From positions 1 through 23,440 of the forward strand of contig CAZJVD010000026.1 in NCBI GenBank assembly GCA_964549505.1: 23,440 bases of DNA. Reading direction: 5' to 3'. The position numbers and the translations under genes were made by a program. This document shows, piece after piece, positions 21,928 through 23,440 of this stretch (position 1 is its first letter; the number at the start of each line of letters is the position of its first letter). Below the pieces are notes generated by a model. It saw only the letters and a program-made list of their open reading frames with translations, searched no databases and had not been told where the DNA came from. This stretch comes from CAZJVD01 sp964549505. Lineage in GTDB: Bacteria > Bdellovibrionota > UBA1018 > CAZJVD01.

Positions 21928-22953
21928 ATGCCTGTAGCCAGTTTTGAGCAGTACCGTTTGATGTTGGACGCTGCGAAGCGCGGAAAGTACGCCTACCCAG
22001 CCATCAATGTCACGTCCCCTTCGACCGCCAACGCGACATTGAAAGCGCTCGTTGATGCAAAGAGCGACGGTATTATTCAGGTGTCCACCGGCGGTGGCGA
22101 ATTCGTTTCTGGACAAATTGCAAAGAACGCAGCTCTGGGCGCCATCTCGCTTGCGCAACACGTGCACCTTGTTGCTGAAAAACTCGGGATTTTGGTAGCG
22201 CTTCATACCGATCATTGTCCTCCTGGAAAGGTCGATAGTTTTTTAATTCCTCTGATTGCGGAGACCGAACGCCGTCGGGCCAAGGGACTTCCGAATCTAT
22301 TCTCTTCTCATATGTTCGATGGATCGGAACTTCCGCTTGCGGACAATCTCAAGACCTCGAAGCAACTCCTCGAACGATGTGCAAAAAACCAGATCATTTT
22401 AGAAGTTGAAACCGGAGTTGTTGGCGGTGAAGAGGATGGTGTGAACAACGAAAGCGTTTCGAACGAGAAACTCTACACTACTCCTGAAGACATGGTTGAG
22501 ACGGCGCGCGCGCTTTCGTCGATTGGGACATTCATGTTAGCTGCGACTTTTGGAAACGTTCATGGGGTATATAAACCGGGTAACGTAAAGTTAAAGCCGG
22601 GGATCTTACGAGATGGCCAAAAGGCAGTCCGCGACCAGTTGGGAAAAGACAAAGAACATTATCTTGTCTTTCACGGCGGTTCGGGTTCGTCGCTCGCCGA
22701 GATTCATGAAACGCTCGAATACGGCGTGATTAAAATGAATATCGATACCGACACGCAGTATGCCTACACCAAGCCAACGGCTGATTTCATGTTCAAGAAT
22801 TACGATCAAGTGCTCAAGGTCGAAGGCGAAGTGGGATCGAAGAAGCATTATGATCCCCGCGTTTGGCTGAAAGCGGCTGAGAATGGAATGACCGCTCGGA
22901 TCGTTCAGGCTTGTCAGGATTTGAAGTCGGCAGGAAAAACGATCGGGAAGTAG
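21928..22953 (+). CDS. fba: Class II fructose-bisphosphate aldolase
   Basis: A 341-residue zinc-dependent aldolase of glycolysis and gluconeogenesis, cleaving fructose 1,6-bisphosphate to DHAP and glyceraldehyde 3-phosphate. Visible active-site elements are HTDHC (93-97, with catalytic Asp95 and zinc ligand His96), Glu161 in ETGVVGGEEDG, His212 in GNVHGVY, His249 in HGGSGS, and NIDTDTQYA for phosphate binding. This pattern places it in the class IIA group like E. coli FbaA. GAGGAG (21915-21920) is 7 nt before the ATG. The 90 bp before it contain no obvious promoter, so it may be read from the mnmC transcript or a non-consensus promoter. Confidence 0.95.
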   Translation: MPVASFEQYRLMLDAAKRGKYAYPAINVTSPSTANATLKALVDAKSDGIIQVSTGGGEFVSGQIAKNAALGAISLAQHVHLVAEKLGILVALHTDHCPPGKVDSFLIPLIAETERRRAKGLPNLFSSHMFDGSELPLADNLKTSKQLLERCAKNQIILEVETGVVGGEEDGVNNESVSNEKLYTTPEDMVETARALSSIGTFMLAATFGNVHGVYKPGNVKLKPGILRDGQKAVRDQLGKDKEHYLVFHGGSGSSLAEIHETLEYGVIKMNIDTDTQYAYTKPTADFMFKNYDQVLKVEGEVGSKKHYDPRVWLKAAENGMTARIVQACQDLKSAGKTIGK

Positions 22954-23220
22954 CGATCGATTGGGCTCGCGGCCTGAGGGTTCTGTGAGGGATCGGGCAT
23001 CGGCTCGCTCAGTGCTCGAACCAAACAAAAGACGGCAGTCCCGAGACGATCGCATTCGCGAGCCTCAGAGAAGTTCAAGCGATTATCGATCTCGAGCATG
23101 AAAGTTGCGCGATTCTAGATGGTCCTGTTGATCGTCTGGGTGGTTGCCTCTACATACTCACCCGATTCTAAACCTGACGCTCGAACCTTGAACATATTGA
23201 CGCCTATGCAACACTTTATT

Positions 23221-23304
23221 CCGAACCCCTGAGGCCGGCAGCCGGAAACCTGCAGCCCGTGGCCTGAACCGCGTGGCCCATGGCCTGAAACCGGCAGCCC
23301 GTGG
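23221..23304. repeat. Four tandem copies of a 21-bp GC-rich repeat
   Basis: Four consecutive 21-bp units (23221-23241, 23242-23262, 23263-23283, 23284-23304) share the pattern CC(T/G)GAA...CCGTGG with several substitutions; the third and fourth are the closest to each other. The period is a multiple of three, and on the minus strand one frame reads a 7-residue repeat of the type PRAAGFR, but this is not a credible gene. The rest of 22954-23220 has no gene or other clear signal. Confidence 0.75.
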
Positions 23305-23327
23305 CCCGATCTCTCTCTCCCTTAAAC

Positions 23328-23440
23328 TCAACTCGTATTCCAACCCCGCTTCGTCTGCGCGATCATCCAGCGCGCTTCTTCTCTGTGAAAGCCCTGGCCT
23401 TCGAGGCCATTGATTCGAATATAATCCCGCAGATTGAGCA
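23328..23440 (-). CDS. Possible C-terminal end of a gene running out of the window
   Basis: A minus-strand frame is open from the window edge to a TGA at 23328-23330, giving 37 residues with a protein-like composition and the ending ARWMIAQTKRGWNTS. Codon use resembles that of real genes here. The gene would start beyond the window. This is too short to assign a family, and chance is not excluded. Confidence 0.35.
   Translation of the reverse strand, partial: LNLRDYIRINGLEGQGFHREEARWMIAQTKRGWNTS

Noticed and set aside
23158..23343. Minus-strand 61-residue open frame with PRAAGFR repeats
   Set aside because: It is simply a translation of the 21-bp tandem repeat and has no ribosome site or domain.
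1..23440. CRISPR array, integrase, prophage or toxin-antitoxin pair
   Set aside because: No regularly spaced repeats, tyrosine or serine recombinase motifs, phage structural genes or paired small genes were seen.

Overview
The window reads as ordinary chromosome of a Gram-negative bacterium with moderately high GC (a little over half by eye). Genes lie on both strands and most have recognisable products. The mix of genes (KefB/C-type antiporter, nucleoside ABC importer with a BMP binding protein, phoB-phoR-phoU, RRM/RGG RNA-binding protein, bifunctional MnmC, secreted GH15 glucoamylase, kinase-fold secreted protein) would fit a Bdellovibrionota or 'deltaproteobacterial' genome. No marker gene here proves that, so the taxonomy is inference.

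Layout. 1-1383 is the least ordinary part. It holds what looks like the multi-repeat end of an insertion sequence (8-55), two perfect hairpins (85-139), and a one-gene segment (kinase-fold secreted protein, 362-1213, minus) bracketed by a 30-bp direct repeat that contains the 3' end of the neighbouring tRNA-Arg(TCG) gene. From 1564 to 5477 a KefB/C-like antiporter (+) converges on a large polytopic membrane protein of GT-C type (-). From 5549 to 10046 a four-gene operon encodes a complete BMP-type nucleoside importer: periplasmic binding protein, double ATPase and two permeases. Its last stop codon lies inside a large, gap-free 86-bp-arm inverted repeat (10036-10268), the most striking non-coding structure in the window. 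After it come a membrane-anchored SRPBCC protein (+), tRNA-Arg(CCG) (-) and a secreted fungal-type glucoamylase (-).

From 12595 onward, an RRM/RGG RNA-binding protein (-) diverges from a phoB-phoR-phoU operon (+), which converges with an 8-bp overlap on an unrecognised secreted repeat protein (-) that has a near-consensus promoter. Fumarase C (-) diverges from an MFS transporter (+) followed 5 bp later by bifunctional mnmC (+). A class II fructose-bisphosphate aldolase (+) closes the recognisable genes. The last 487 bp hold a four-copy 21-bp tandem repeat and what may be the 3' end of a minus-strand gene running out of the window.

Functional themes: phosphate-starvation control (PhoB/R/U), nucleoside and sugar acquisition or breakdown (importer, glucoamylase), central carbon metabolism (FumC, Fba) and tRNA wobble modification (MnmC). 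Several genes have -10-like elements only 6-11 nt from their start codons, suggesting leaderless transcripts. No CRISPR array, integrase, prophage or complete mobile element is visible.
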